IMG/VR virus record: IMGVR_UViG_3300009285_008383
Span: 1 to 26,598 of that record
DNA: 26,598 bases
From: a virus
Direction: 5' to 3' (one strand)
A program made the translations under genes and the position numbers. Below the pieces are notes generated by a model. It made no database searches and was not told the DNA's origin. It worked only from the letters and a program-made list of their open reading frames with translations. Below are positions 1 to 7,634 of the stretch, one piece after another. Position 1 is the first letter of the stretch; each line of letters begins with the position of its first letter.

Positions 1-1
1 T

Positions 2-40
2 GTTTTGGACGAAAAACAAATTTTGGCTGTTTTGTGTTAA
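2..40 (+). CDS. Possible C-terminal end of an upstream gene (partial)
   Basis: Frame 2 is open from the window edge to a TAA at 38-40 and would encode a short tail ending ILAVLC. It is followed by an A-rich gap and then a strong Shine-Dalgarno for the next gene, which is where an upstream structural gene would be expected to end. Frames 1 and 3 are also open here, so this is only the most sensible reading. No function can be assigned. Confidence 0.25.
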   Translation, partial: VLDEKQILAVLC

Positions 41-55
41 TTATCAAAATAAAAA

Positions 56-61
56 AGGAGG
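56..61 (+). promoter_or_regulatory. Ribosome binding site fixing the start of the intron-split gene
   Basis: AGGAGG lies 14 bases before the ATG at 76. The same AGGAGGTG style precedes the starts at 7278 and 24016, with the close variant GGGAGGTG before 8163. It matters because unspliced translation from this ATG gives only a 10-residue peptide. The presence of a good site argues that the ATG is the true start of the spliced gene. Confidence 0.6.
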
Positions 62-75
62 TGGATTTAAAATTT

Positions 76-704
76 ATGCCTAACTTGGTAAGAAATTGCC
101 AAGTATAAATTCGGCTGTATCGGTGGAACTCCCAATGGGACAATACCGAGGGAAGTCATAATTGACCCCGTAGAGACTGAACGCCGACACGAAGTTACAG
201 TCCGGTCTTGTAGGTAACTACAAGAATCAAGCAGAAATGACTTGATCCTATTTACTATTTAGAGCAATAGAGTAACAAAAACGAAATATCTGGTCAGAAA
301 CAGACGCGGATATCATCGGAGATGACTCAACACCAACGCTTACGTTGAAAAACACGAGTTCTGGTTATGGTCTTTCCGTTGATACAACCAGCGGAACGGG
401 TACTGCGGTAGATGTACTTTCAGATAACACATCCTATGCAGCTCGTATTCGAAGCGCGGCAAGCGAAGCGCCTGCCTTACAGTTGTCACACTCTGTTATA
501 AACGGACCGACAATTGCTGTATTACAGCTTATTGCATCAGGAGCTTCGGCAGCATTCTTTGATTTCCGAGGAGCAGTTGCTTCAACGGCTTCATTGGGAG
601 TTACAGGAGCGAACGTAGCCGGGTTGATAAGAGTTTGGTATCAGGGATCAGGTGGAAATGCTCAAGGATGGATGCCTATTTATAGCGCAGCTGTTGCGTT
701 GTAA
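76..704 (+). CDS. Small virion-like protein, interrupted by a group I intron (join 76-89 and about 284-704)
   Basis: Exon 1 is ATG CCT AAC TTG GT, 14 bases behind an AGGAGG. Exon 2 resumes in frame after the intron, so the spliced product begins MPNLV-NIWSETDADIIGDD and is 144 residues long. Without splicing, the ATG frame stops at 108, and exon 2 has no good start of its own: only a TTG at 345 and a stop at 273-275 just upstream. The protein is rich in Ser, Thr, Ala and Gly, has no Cys, and ends with a beta-rich segment (RVWYQGSGG...GWMPIY). This resembles small capsid-decoration or fibre proteins of phages, but I do not recognise the family. Its place ahead of the adaptor and tail genes supports a structural role. 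The 3' splice site is chosen by frame and could be 9 bases further on. Confidence 0.65.
90..283 (+). ncRNA. Group I self-splicing intron
   Basis: The main group I helices can be drawn. P1 pairs exon ACTTGGT (83-89) with intron GCCAAGT (98-104), placing the conserved U-G wobble exactly at the 5' splice site. P3 is TCGGC/GCCGA (about 110-114 with 183-187). P4 is TCGGT/ACCGA and P5 is CTCCC/GGGA. P6 is GGG/CCC with an inner GTC/GAC. P7 is GACTG/CAGTC. The P7 flanks GTAGAGACTGA and AAGTTACAGTCC closely match the usual group I core (AGAGACTA, AAGATATAGTCC). P9 is CTTGTAG-GTAA-CTACAAG with a GNRA loop, and a second hairpin ATCAAG/CTTGAT follows. P8 is very short. At about 194 bases it encodes no endonuclease. 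The terminal G is taken as 283, the first G that keeps frame with exon 2 after the stop at 273; 292 is the alternative. Confidence 0.82.
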
Positions 705-722
705 GGGTAGACAAGAGGAATC

Positions 723-787
723 CCCTCATAACGGGAGGGTTGTGGGGGGGATCCTGGGGCGAATGTTGCCTGTCCAATTTTCGCCCC
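723..787 (+). other. Two hairpins in the gap before the HNH gene
   Basis: Downstream of the stop at 704 lies a short hairpin, CCCTC/GAGGG (723-727 with 735-739). It is followed by a stronger perfect 8-bp stem, GGGGCGAA/TTCGCCCC (756-763 with 780-787), with a 16-base loop. Neither carries a U-tract, so they are not classic intrinsic terminators. They sit directly before the HNH start at 797, which has no visible Shine-Dalgarno, so they could protect mRNA ends or limit expression of the endonuclease. Confidence 0.4.
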
Positions 788-796
788 TATAAGAAT

Positions 797-1408
797 ATGT
801 ATTGTTTATGTGGATGTGGAAGAAAAACTAAATTTTTTAGGGGGAAATACAATAAGTATATTTATGGACACAATGGAAACCATTATAAAATGGGTCATAA
901 GTTTCAAGGTTCGGGTTCACATTTATGGAAAAAGAATCATATCCCTTGGAATAAAGGATTAAATCATTCGGAAGAAACAAAAAAGAAATTATCTAAAATT
1001 TCTAAAAAACAAAAAAATAGAAATATTTTAGGATTGAAGAATGGGTGGGGATATTGGTTAAATAAGAAAAACCCATCTATGGAAGGAGATAAGAACCCAA
1101 ATTGGAAAAATGGAGTAAGTAAGATAACAAAAAAGAAGAGACAATTAGACATGGAAACAGTTGAATATGTTTTTTGGAGAAGAAGTGTTTTTGAAAGAGA
1201 TGATTTTACGTGTATTTCTTGCGGAAGACGTGGAAGGGGATATTTAGTAGCCCATCATATTAAATCATATTCACTATTTCCAAATTTTAGATATGAGATA
1301 AATAATGGGTGTACCCTGTGTATGAATTGTCACAACCAAACAATCGGAAATGAAAAATATCATGAAAAATATTTACAAGAGGTAATTTATGGCCACAACA
1401 CTCAATGA
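797..1408 (+). CDS. HNH homing endonuclease with NUMOD3-like DNA-binding segment
   Basis: This 203-residue protein starts at the ATG before CLCGCG; a TTG at 740 would only add an unlikely Gly/Cys leader. An N-terminal CxCGC segment is followed by a NUMOD3-like stretch (IPWNKG...SEETKKKLSK), a PNWKNG motif and a C-terminal HNH nuclease (about residues 130-190). The nuclease has CISCG, AHHIKSY and NNGCTLCMNCHN, giving the His-Asn-His residues and two zinc-binding Cys pairs. Such enzymes cut DNA at a target site and spread their own gene. The gene is far richer in A and T than its neighbours, which points to recent transfer. It is free-standing between structural genes rather than inside the nearby group I intron, which it might nevertheless serve in trans. 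Its end overlaps the next gene by 20 bases and carries that gene's RBS. Confidence 0.85.
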   Translation: MYCLCGCGRKTKFFRGKYNKYIYGHNGNHYKMGHKFQGSGSHLWKKNHIPWNKGLNHSEETKKKLSKISKKQKNRNILGLKNGWGYWLNKKNPSMEGDKNPNWKNGVSKITKKKRQLDMETVEYVFWRRSVFERDDFTCISCGRRGRGYLVAHHIKSYSLFPNFRYEINNGCTLCMNCHNQTIGNEKYHEKYLQEVIYGHNTQ

Positions 1409-2072
1409 TTTACAAAGTTCGGTAGCAGCCATGGTAGATCAATCGACTACTACACCCACAAGTGGCGGAAGTGAGTGGGAGCTTCGGAAGTCCTGGATAA
1501 ATCGGGCCATAGAAGAATTCGGCCAAGCATATGATTGGGAAGTATTGAGAAAAACGAGTTTCATCTCAGTTACCGGGGTTTCTCAAGGTTCTTTAACATT
1601 ACCTGCTGATTTTCGAAAGATGGCTCGAATGCCCGTGTACCATTCAAGCGGCGTATCAGGAGGAGAGGAATGGTCGGAAATAGTTCCCGATGAGATCGGG
1701 ATGTACGATTCAACCGAAAAGTATTTCTATCTTCTCGGTGACAGAGCAAACAACTTTACGATGATCTGGAACCCGGCAACGGTTGCATCCGGTGCGTCGC
1801 TCATGATTACCTATTTCGCATTTCCAACCTCCGTTACCTCACCCGCAGATACAGTAATACTGGAAAATCCTGAATTCTTAATCAACAGAAGTATCGCCTA
1901 TATTTTTGAAGCGAGAAGCGATTCCCGATTTCCTGGATTTGAGACGAGGGCACGAGATAATCTTTTGCAGATGATTAGCAGCCAGGATAATCAAAGCAGG
2001 GCAATGGGCGAAAACGATAATGTGAAAACACGGGAAGAGAAATATTGGGGATTTCGCATAGGGAGAGATTGA
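1389..2072 (+). CDS. Head-tail adaptor-like protein (P22 gp4 / T7 gp11 type position)
   Basis: This is a 227-residue acidic protein. The region WELRKSWINRAIEEFGQAYDW (about residues 30-50), followed by SLTLPADFRKMARM and a late helical region (NPEFLINRSIAYIFEARSD), is the layout I associate with short adaptor proteins under the portal of podovirus-like phages. It directly precedes a large hub-like gene with a 13-base gap, matching the adaptor-nozzle order of P22 (gp4-gp10) and T7 (gp11-gp12). The start at 1389 follows AGAGGT located within the end of the HNH gene. The family call rests on pattern and synteny; another tail-completion protein is possible. Confidence 0.55.
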   Translation: MATTLNDLQSSVAAMVDQSTTTPTSGGSEWELRKSWINRAIEEFGQAYDWEVLRKTSFISVTGVSQGSLTLPADFRKMARMPVYHSSGVSGGEEWSEIVPDEIGMYDSTEKYFYLLGDRANNFTMIWNPATVASGASLMITYFAFPTSVTSPADTVILENPEFLINRSIAYIFEARSDSRFPGFETRARDNLLQMISSQDNQSRAMGENDNVKTREEKYWGFRIGRD

Positions 2073-2085
2073 TAGAACAATATGT

Positions 2086-4017
2086 ATGATTGGACCGTTA
2101 AAAAAGCAGGCATATGTGCCACCAAAACCAGCGACGATTTCTTGGGATGGGTTTCGTGGCGGATTAAATCTTTTTTTACGACAAACGGAATTGAAGGGAA
2201 ACGAGTTGGCCCAAGCTGACAACTTGATGTTGACGGGATTGGGCGTTCCGACGAAGCGATGGGGAACACAAGATTATTTTTTAGCACAAGCAACGGGATA
2301 CGGAAGAGGATTGGTTGAGGCGAAATCAATAACAGATGTACGGGAAATCCTTGCCTTAACAGATTGGGGAATTTTAACAAAACAAAGCGGTACATCCTAT
2401 ACGGAAATTACAGGGGTATCGTGGCCTTCTGGATATAACCTGGAAGGCACGCAACTTAACAATGTAGTGTATTTGGTCAATGCGCAGAAACCGTTCGTGA
2501 AATACGATTTCACTTCGTTGGTTCCATTTGAAGCATTAAGTACTCCAACGAACATGGCGGCAACGAACATTTCTGGAGCAACAGGACTAACGACGTGGAG
2601 TTGGAGAGTATCTGCGGTATCAAAAACCGGAGAAACCCTTGCTTCGACGGCAATTTCTCTTGCCAGTTTGCCTCAGCTCTTGAGCGACACGTTGATACGA
2701 GTTACTTGGAACACGGTGTCTGGACCATCGGGAATTTTACAGGGGTACAACGTGTACCGTGGGGCGCAGGGAGATGAGACGTGGTTGGCTCGCGTTGATG
2801 ATACGTCAACACGTTACGATGATATCGGTATCAACGCATCACAACTAACGCTTCCACCGACCGCCGATACAACCGACGGGCCGAAGGCAAAGTATATCGT
2901 TCGTTTTGAAGATCGTTTGGTTCTGGCAGGCATCGACGGTGCACCAACAAAAGTGTTTATATCGGGAAGAGTACCCTTTCACGAGCGGTTTGATGCGAGT
3001 GGTGGCGGTGGATATATTTATGTGGATCCCGACACGGGAGACAACATTACCGGATTGGGCATTTGGAAGGGAAGAATTGTCGTTTTTAAAGAGAAAACGG
3101 TATGGGAAGTGACGCTCAATACCGTAACCGTTGGAAATTTCGCTTTATTGACACCGACCTATAAATTGGTAACAGCATCTCAGGGGTGCTCAAGTCACAG
3201 GACGATTGTACCCGTGAACAATGATTTGTTCTTTGCAAATCGAAGAGGAATCTATGTTCTCGGGCAACAACCGGGAGCAGGTGTTGAACAATTGTGGACG
3301 AATGAGTTGTCAGCGAAAGTACGGCCTATTTTTGATTCACTGACGCAAACAGATTTGGATAATGCGTGTGCAGCATACTTTGATTATAAGTATATTATCG
3401 CATTTCCGACATCAAAGAAAGCAATTGTTTTTGACCGGGAACGGGGAGCATTCATGGGACCGTGGATTACGTCGTTTGGTATTGGCAAACTGGAAACGAT
3501 AACAGACGGCACCGGAATAGAACGATTGCTTGCCGTTGACTCAACCGATAACTATATATCGGAGTTTTCAAAAAGCTTGACAGACGACAAGGGAACGGTC
3601 TTTTCAACGCTTTTAAAAACAAGAAAAGAAGATTTCGGAGACTGGACGCTCTTTAAGACCATTAACGAACTCTATACGAGTTTCAGGAATGTTTTCGGAA
3701 CCGTGGCAGTCAACATCTATCTTGAAGAAAGAAGCGGGGTCACGTTTACGGCAAAGTCATTTAACATTACCAGCACACAAGGAACAAGCGGATGGGGAGT
3801 AGATCAATTGGGAGTGGCGCAATGGGGACTGACAAACGTAGACGCCGCAGCATCATCTGACGAGATTTTGCGGAAGGCATTGCTTTATAAAACAGCGAGA
3901 ACAATGCAGGTAGAAGTTACTACGAGTGCAAAAGCAGATAATTATGAATTGTTGGCAATTAAGGCGTTTGGGGTCGCGCAGGGGAGAGGGTCGAGTCCCT
4001 CAGAATGGATTGTGTGA
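2086..4017 (+). CDS. Large tail hub/nozzle-like protein (P22 gp10 / T7 gp12 type)
   Basis: This 643-residue protein opens with a DGFRGGLN...QTELKGNELAQADNLML segment, typical of phage tubular or DNA-stabilising tail proteins. Beta-rich repeats follow, built around GLVEAKS, LTDWGIL and NNVVYLVNAQKPFVKYDF. Residues roughly 155-245 look like a fibronectin III-type insert (SWRVSAVSKTGE...GYNVYRG). The second half continues with YIVRFEDRLVLAGI, GLGIWKGRIVVFKEKTVWEV and DLFFANRRGIYVLG, reading like propeller or nozzle strands. By analogy with P22 gp10 and T7 gp12 it would form the tail tube tip that holds packaged DNA. Start ATG 2086 was chosen over the out-of-frame ATG at 2082. The size and order after the adaptor-like gene fit this role, but sequence similarity was not tested. 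Confidence 0.6.
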   Translation: MIGPLKKQAYVPPKPATISWDGFRGGLNLFLRQTELKGNELAQADNLMLTGLGVPTKRWGTQDYFLAQATGYGRGLVEAKSITDVREILALTDWGILTKQSGTSYTEITGVSWPSGYNLEGTQLNNVVYLVNAQKPFVKYDFTSLVPFEALSTPTNMAATNISGATGLTTWSWRVSAVSKTGETLASTAISLASLPQLLSDTLIRVTWNTVSGPSGILQGYNVYRGAQGDETWLARVDDTSTRYDDIGINASQLTLPPTADTTDGPKAKYIVRFEDRLVLAGIDGAPTKVFISGRVPFHERFDASGGGGYIYVDPDTGDNITGLGIWKGRIVVFKEKTVWEVTLNTVTVGNFALLTPTYKLVTASQGCSSHRTIVPVNNDLFFANRRGIYVLGQQPGAGVEQLWTNELSAKVRPIFDSLTQTDLDNACAAYFDYKYIIAFPTSKKAIVFDRERGAFMGPWITSFGIGKLETITDGTGIERLLAVDSTDNYISEFSKSLTDDKGTVFSTLLKTRKEDFGDWTLFKTINELYTSFRNVFGTVAVNIYLEERSGVTFTAKSFNITSTQGTSGWGVDQLGVAQWGLTNVDAAASSDEILRKALLYKTARTMQVEVTTSAKADNYELLAIKAFGVAQGRGSSPSEWIV

Positions 4018-4041
4018 TTAATACGCTCTAAATATCAATAT

Positions 4042-4734
4042 ATGATAACAAAATGTGTTCATTGTAACCAAACAATTAAGGTAAAACAAAAAAGGAATAG
4101 AGATGATTCTTTAAGAAAGAACTTCTTTTGCTCTATCTCTTGTTATAAAACTTACCGACTGGACAAGAAATGGACAGTAAAAGAATGTGCATATTGTCAC
4201 AATGAATTTAAATACCGAAGCAAACAAAAAGATCGGAAGTGTTGCTCATTGAGCTGTAATAGCAAGTATGGTCAAGTTTTAACAGGGAGCAATAAACAAA
4301 TAAAAACAAATTGCTTGGTGTGTAAAAAAGAAATTTTGTCATCTCCAAGCAATATTAAAAATGGTAAAGGAAAATATTGTTCTAAAAAATGTTTTTATTT
4401 GGTGTGTTCAGACGGCTGGATAGGCGACAAAAATCCCAAATGGAATGGCGGTATCACACCACTCTATCGTCGAATCCGAACGAGCACGAAATTTTACAAA
4501 TGGCGTAAAGCAGTATTAGAACGTGACAATTATACTTGCCAAAAATGCGGATACAATCCGAAATACGACGAAGGGAACACAAACATGGAGGCTCATCATT
4601 TATTTATGCTAAAAGATTTACTCATTCATAATCTGAAAAAACACATTTTTAGTCTCGACAACGGGACAACGTTGTGCCAACCGTGTCATCAGGTAATTAC
4701 TGATTATCAAAAGTTGAAGGAGGGATTGATATGA
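4042..4734 (+). CDS. HNH endonuclease with repeated zinc-finger modules
   Basis: This 230-residue, Cys- and Lys-rich protein has three Cys-paired modules in its N-terminal 130 residues: CVHC...CSISC, CAYC...CCSLSC and CLVC...CSKKC. They look like repeated zinc fingers for DNA recognition. A GDKNPKWNGG motif leads into a C-terminal HNH nuclease with ERDNYTCQKCG, MEAHHL and DNGTTLCQPCHQ. It is a likely mobile homing-type endonuclease inserted between the nozzle-like gene and the paralogue pair. Its architecture differs from the HNH gene at 797, so the two were probably acquired independently. Its last four bases overlap the next start as ATGA, so the structural gene downstream is translationally coupled to it. 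No intron core is visible around it. Confidence 0.85.
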   Translation: MITKCVHCNQTIKVKQKRNRDDSLRKNFFCSISCYKTYRLDKKWTVKECAYCHNEFKYRSKQKDRKCCSLSCNSKYGQVLTGSNKQIKTNCLVCKKEILSSPSNIKNGKGKYCSKKCFYLVCSDGWIGDKNPKWNGGITPLYRRIRTSTKFYKWRKAVLERDNYTCQKCGYNPKYDEGNTNMEAHHLFMLKDLLIHNLKKHIFSLDNGTTLCQPCHQVITDYQKLKEGLI

Positions 4735-5615
4735 CAGCTAGACTTTTAGAATCATCAAGCCAAAATGCCACGCAAACAACTTTAAATGGCACCATCAACG
4801 ATACAGTTACCACAGTCACACTCACAAGTGTTTCTAATCTTGTTGCTCCAGGAGTTCTTGTTATAGACCGACAGGATGGTAGCGGCAATGATACGCCCTC
4901 CAAACGGGAATACATCACATTCACAGGAATCAGCGGAAGTGATCTTACGGGTGTTACCCGTGCAGTGGCAGGTTCTACGGCTCAATCGCATAGTTCCGGT
5001 GCTCTCGTTGAATCGATATTGACTGCAACTCACTGGTCTGATCTTGTTGACTTTCTCCAAACAGAACATGATTCAGCAGGAAAACACGTCATTTCTACGG
5101 CGACCATAACATACACTGAAACAATACGGTTAGCAGTTACATCTATTGCTTCTGTTGCACGCATTCAATCTAGGCAGCTTGTTTCTACTTCAGTAGCGTC
5201 AATAGCGTTGGTTGCCGCCGCTTCAATTAACTATCCGCGACCAACCCAGATTATGTGGTCATGGGCAGGGGCGTTGCCAACCGTTCTTTCCAACGCAACA
5301 CAGAATTTCCCAATGGCACGGGCAATTCGAAACTGGACGCTTAAGAGTACATTCATTTCGTTGCTTTCGGCACCATCTTTGGGAACATTGGGAATAGACG
5401 TAAACTATTTCTCTACACCCACAGCCGCTGCAACGTCAATCTTTTCAACGAAACCGACAATAGACGTGGGGGAGTATACAACCGCTACCGCTGCAACTGC
5501 GCCCGTATTGAGTTTTACCTCGTTGGCATCTGGGGTCTTTTTGAGGCCAGAGATAGAAACGCCAAATGGAGCGGGGGAAGTGATGATTTCATTGATAGCA
5601 TCGGAACGACCATGA
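4731..5615 (+). CDS. Structural/tail-associated protein, paralogue 1
   Basis: This 294-residue protein is rich in Thr, Ser, Ala and Val and has no Cys. An N-terminal module contains GVLVIDRQDG...KREYITFTGISGSDLTGVTR and AQSHSSGALVE. This layout is seen in phage proteins that bind or decorate tails, where it forms a small beta barrel. A helical connector follows (THWSDLVDFLQTEHD), then a repetitive AVTSIASVAR / SVASIALVAAAS stretch. The C-terminal domain ends in PEIETPNGAGEVMISLIA. It is a tandem relative of the next gene, with the same length and collinear throughout. Tail fibre, spike or virion surface protein is the likely role, inferred from position. Start is the ATGA overlap with the HNH gene, with GGAGG a few bases upstream. 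Confidence 0.6.
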   Translation: MTARLLESSSQNATQTTLNGTINDTVTTVTLTSVSNLVAPGVLVIDRQDGSGNDTPSKREYITFTGISGSDLTGVTRAVAGSTAQSHSSGALVESILTATHWSDLVDFLQTEHDSAGKHVISTATITYTETIRLAVTSIASVARIQSRQLVSTSVASIALVAAASINYPRPTQIMWSWAGALPTVLSNATQNFPMARAIRNWTLKSTFISLLSAPSLGTLGIDVNYFSTPTAAATSIFSTKPTIDVGEYTTATAATAPVLSFTSLASGVFLRPEIETPNGAGEVMISLIASERP

Positions 5616-5649
5616 CAACACTATGATGACAAGTTTATACAAATAAACC

Positions 5650-6534
5650 ATGGCTGTAGCACTTTGGGAATCATCGCTGGTAGACGCAGTACAAACAACA
5701 CTTTCAAGTGCCATTACGTCGGGGGCTACAAGTATTCCGCTTACGAGTACGGCTACGCTTCTGGCACCGGGTATTGTGGTGGTTGATCGGATTGATAGCA
5801 CCGATAGCGAAACACCCACCAAGCGTGAATATATCTCGTTTACGGGCATAAGCGTCAACGATCTTACGGGTGTTACTCATGGCGTGGCGGGTTCTACTTC
5901 CCAATCTCACGGTTCCGGTGCAATAGTTGAAGGAGTTTGGACATCAACGCATTGGACGGATCTCCTTGACTTTGTGCAGGTTGAACACAACGCATCGGGA
6001 ATACATACTCTTTCTACAGCGACCATCGCCTATACCGAAACAGTACGACTGGCAGTAACGTCTATTGCCTCAATTGCCCGTATTGAAACCCCAATGATTG
6101 TTGTTGCCTCAGTAGCATCGTTGGCATTGGTGGCCGCTGCTTCACTTAGTTATCCTATGCCAACCCTAATCTCTTGGGGTTGGGCGGGAGCATTGCCTAC
6201 TGTTCTAACCGGAAACGCAACGCATTTTCCCATGATCCGGGCATCGAGAAACTGGACGCTCTCAAACACATTTATTTCATTATTGTCCGCACCGTCTCTT
6301 GGCACATTAGCGGTAGACATAAATTACTATTCAACGCCAACGGCATCGGCAACGTCAATCTTTACGACCAAGCCAACTATTGACGTAGGAGAGTATACAA
6401 CCGCTACGGCGGCAACCGCACCAGTTTTAGACTTGACGAGTTTGGCGAGCGGTACATTCTTACGTCCAGAGATAGAAACACCGAACGGAGCGGGGGAAGT
6501 AATGATTTCATTGATAGCAGAGGAAAGAGGATAA
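5650..6534 (+). CDS. Structural/tail-associated protein, paralogue 2
   Basis: This is a tandem paralogue of the preceding gene: again 294 residues, with the same domain order and long shared blocks. Examples are KREYISFTGISVNDLTGVTH against its counterpart, an identical TKPTIDVGEYTTATAATA block, and the same PEIETPNGAGEVMISLIA end. Differences are spread along the gene, including many silent ones, so the duplication is not recent. The start ATG at 5650 has no clear Shine-Dalgarno, unlike most late genes here, so its translation rate may differ from that of its partner. A role as a second tail or surface subunit is inferred from the neighbourhood. Confidence 0.6.
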   Translation: MAVALWESSLVDAVQTTLSSAITSGATSIPLTSTATLLAPGIVVVDRIDSTDSETPTKREYISFTGISVNDLTGVTHGVAGSTSQSHGSGAIVEGVWTSTHWTDLLDFVQVEHNASGIHTLSTATIAYTETVRLAVTSIASIARIETPMIVVASVASLALVAAASLSYPMPTLISWGWAGALPTVLTGNATHFPMIRASRNWTLSNTFISLLSAPSLGTLAVDINYYSTPTASATSIFTTKPTIDVGEYTTATAATAPVLDLTSLASGTFLRPEIETPNGAGEVMISLIAEERG

Positions 6535-6535
6535 T

Positions 6536-7264
6536 GTGGCAGTAAATAGTAATAGCCTTGATCTTGAACTATCTAGTTCGCAGTATTCATCTATTACTGA
6601 TGTTTCTCAAACGGGGCTAGATATAACAGGTGATATGACCATTATGGCATGGGTGAAACCAGAGTCATTGTCTGCTAATCACATGGTTGTATCTAAACGA
6701 GAAACAACAGGAAATCAACGATCATATCGTTTTTTTGTAGATTCTACTGGATTGGTTAACTTTATTGGAAGCTCTGACGGGATCAATCAAGATATAACTG
6801 GCAGTGGTAGTACCACAATATCAACAGGAGTGTGGAATCATATTGCTATCGTTTACGACAATGCAGGGACATTGGCATTTTATCTTAATACCGTAGCAGA
6901 CGGTACGGTAACTGGATTGCCTACGTCAATTTTTAATGGTACCGCTCCTTTTGCAATTGGAGCGGATTTTGCTGCGGGAGTAGCAGCAGACTTATTTGAC
7001 GGACTTGTAGATGAGGTTAGAATATTCAATCGCGTATTAACGGCGGGAGATATTGTTTCATTTTGGAAAAATGATATTGGCGATGCCAACCTACAGGGAT
7101 ATTGGCAGCTTAATAATGACTATCTTGATGTGACTACTAATAACAATGATCTGACCGCAACAGGGAGTCCGGTATTTTCAACTGATGTACCATTTGCTAC
7201 ATATGGAGCAGTTGGAGGTATAGTGTTTCCCGCATCGTTTGGAGGACCATTTGTTGAATTTTGA
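6536..7264 (+). CDS. LamG/concanavalin A-like lectin-fold protein
   Basis: This 242-residue protein starts at a GTG one base after the previous stop. It shows the hallmarks of a LamG-type jelly roll: an N-terminal SLDLELSSSQYSSI strand, DMTIMAWVKPES, the central GVWNHIAIVYDNAGTLAFYLNT and the late LFDGLVDEVRIFNRVLTAGDI. A short tail with GYWQLNNDYLDVTTNNNDL follows. Such domains bind carbohydrate or protein surfaces. In a phage tail cluster it probably helps contact the host surface, either alone or as a partner of the two paralogues upstream. The fold call is strong from the motif pattern; the ligand cannot be read from sequence. Confidence 0.8.
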   Translation: MAVNSNSLDLELSSSQYSSITDVSQTGLDITGDMTIMAWVKPESLSANHMVVSKRETTGNQRSYRFFVDSTGLVNFIGSSDGINQDITGSGSTTISTGVWNHIAIVYDNAGTLAFYLNTVADGTVTGLPTSIFNGTAPFAIGADFAAGVAADLFDGLVDEVRIFNRVLTAGDIVSFWKNDIGDANLQGYWQLNNDYLDVTTNNNDLTATGSPVFSTDVPFATYGAVGGIVFPASFGGPFVEF

Positions 7265-7277
7265 AAAGGAGGTGAAT

Positions 7278-7634
7278 ATGGATAACGCAACGGTAAATAT
7301 TGCAAAAAAGATGTCTGGAGGTATGAATGGACCAGGATCTATGACGGACACCCTTCTTGGGGCTCTCAGAGCCTTGCAGACCTATGCAAAAGCGATGGGT
7401 GAACAAGACGCAAACAGTGAAGATGTAACCTTGGTTCGTGGAATCATTTCCTCTCTTTCCCGGTTGATCGCTAAAGATCAAATGCACCAGATGCCGGATG
7501 GAACGATGATGGCCAATAGCGAAATGGGAGGTGATGCGGGAATGACGGGAGCAGGTATGGGTGGAGGAATGCAACCACCAGAGATGCCGGATTTGACGGA
7601 GTTGTCGAAATTACCGACTAATATGATGAGATGA
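7278..7634 (+). CDS. Small Met/Gly-rich virion-cluster protein
   Basis: This 118-residue protein starts at the ATG behind a textbook AAGGAGGTG; a TTG 39 bases earlier is rejected because it would bypass this site. A helical central part (LLGALRALQTYAKAMGEQD and VRGIISSLSRLIAKDQ) is followed by a low-complexity C-terminal region rich in Met and Gly (HQMPDGTMMA, GAGMGGGM), ending PTNMMR. I do not recognise a family. Similar small helical proteins with Met-rich tails occur beside ejection proteins in some phages, which fits the neighbouring Gln-rich gene. Its 3' end overlaps the convergent CAP gene by 17 bases. Confidence 0.65.
   Translation: MDNATVNIAKKMSGGMNGPGSMTDTLLGALRALQTYAKAMGEQDANSEDVTLVRGIISSLSRLIAKDQMHQMPDGTMMANSEMGGDAGMTGAGMGGGMQPPEMPDLTELSKLPTNMMR

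Noticed and set aside
345-704. Separate gene starting at TTG 345
   Set aside because: Exon 2 is open upstream of 345 with protein-like sequence, no RBS precedes this TTG, and the intron explains the frame.
740-796. HNH gene starting at TTG 740
   Set aside because: The extra leader lies over the GC-rich hairpins and reads as unlikely Gly/Trp/Cys sequence; ATG 797 is preferred.
4018-4041. Second group I intron around the HNH gene at 4042
   Set aside because: Both neighbouring genes are complete, and no P7-type core sequence is seen in the short flanks.
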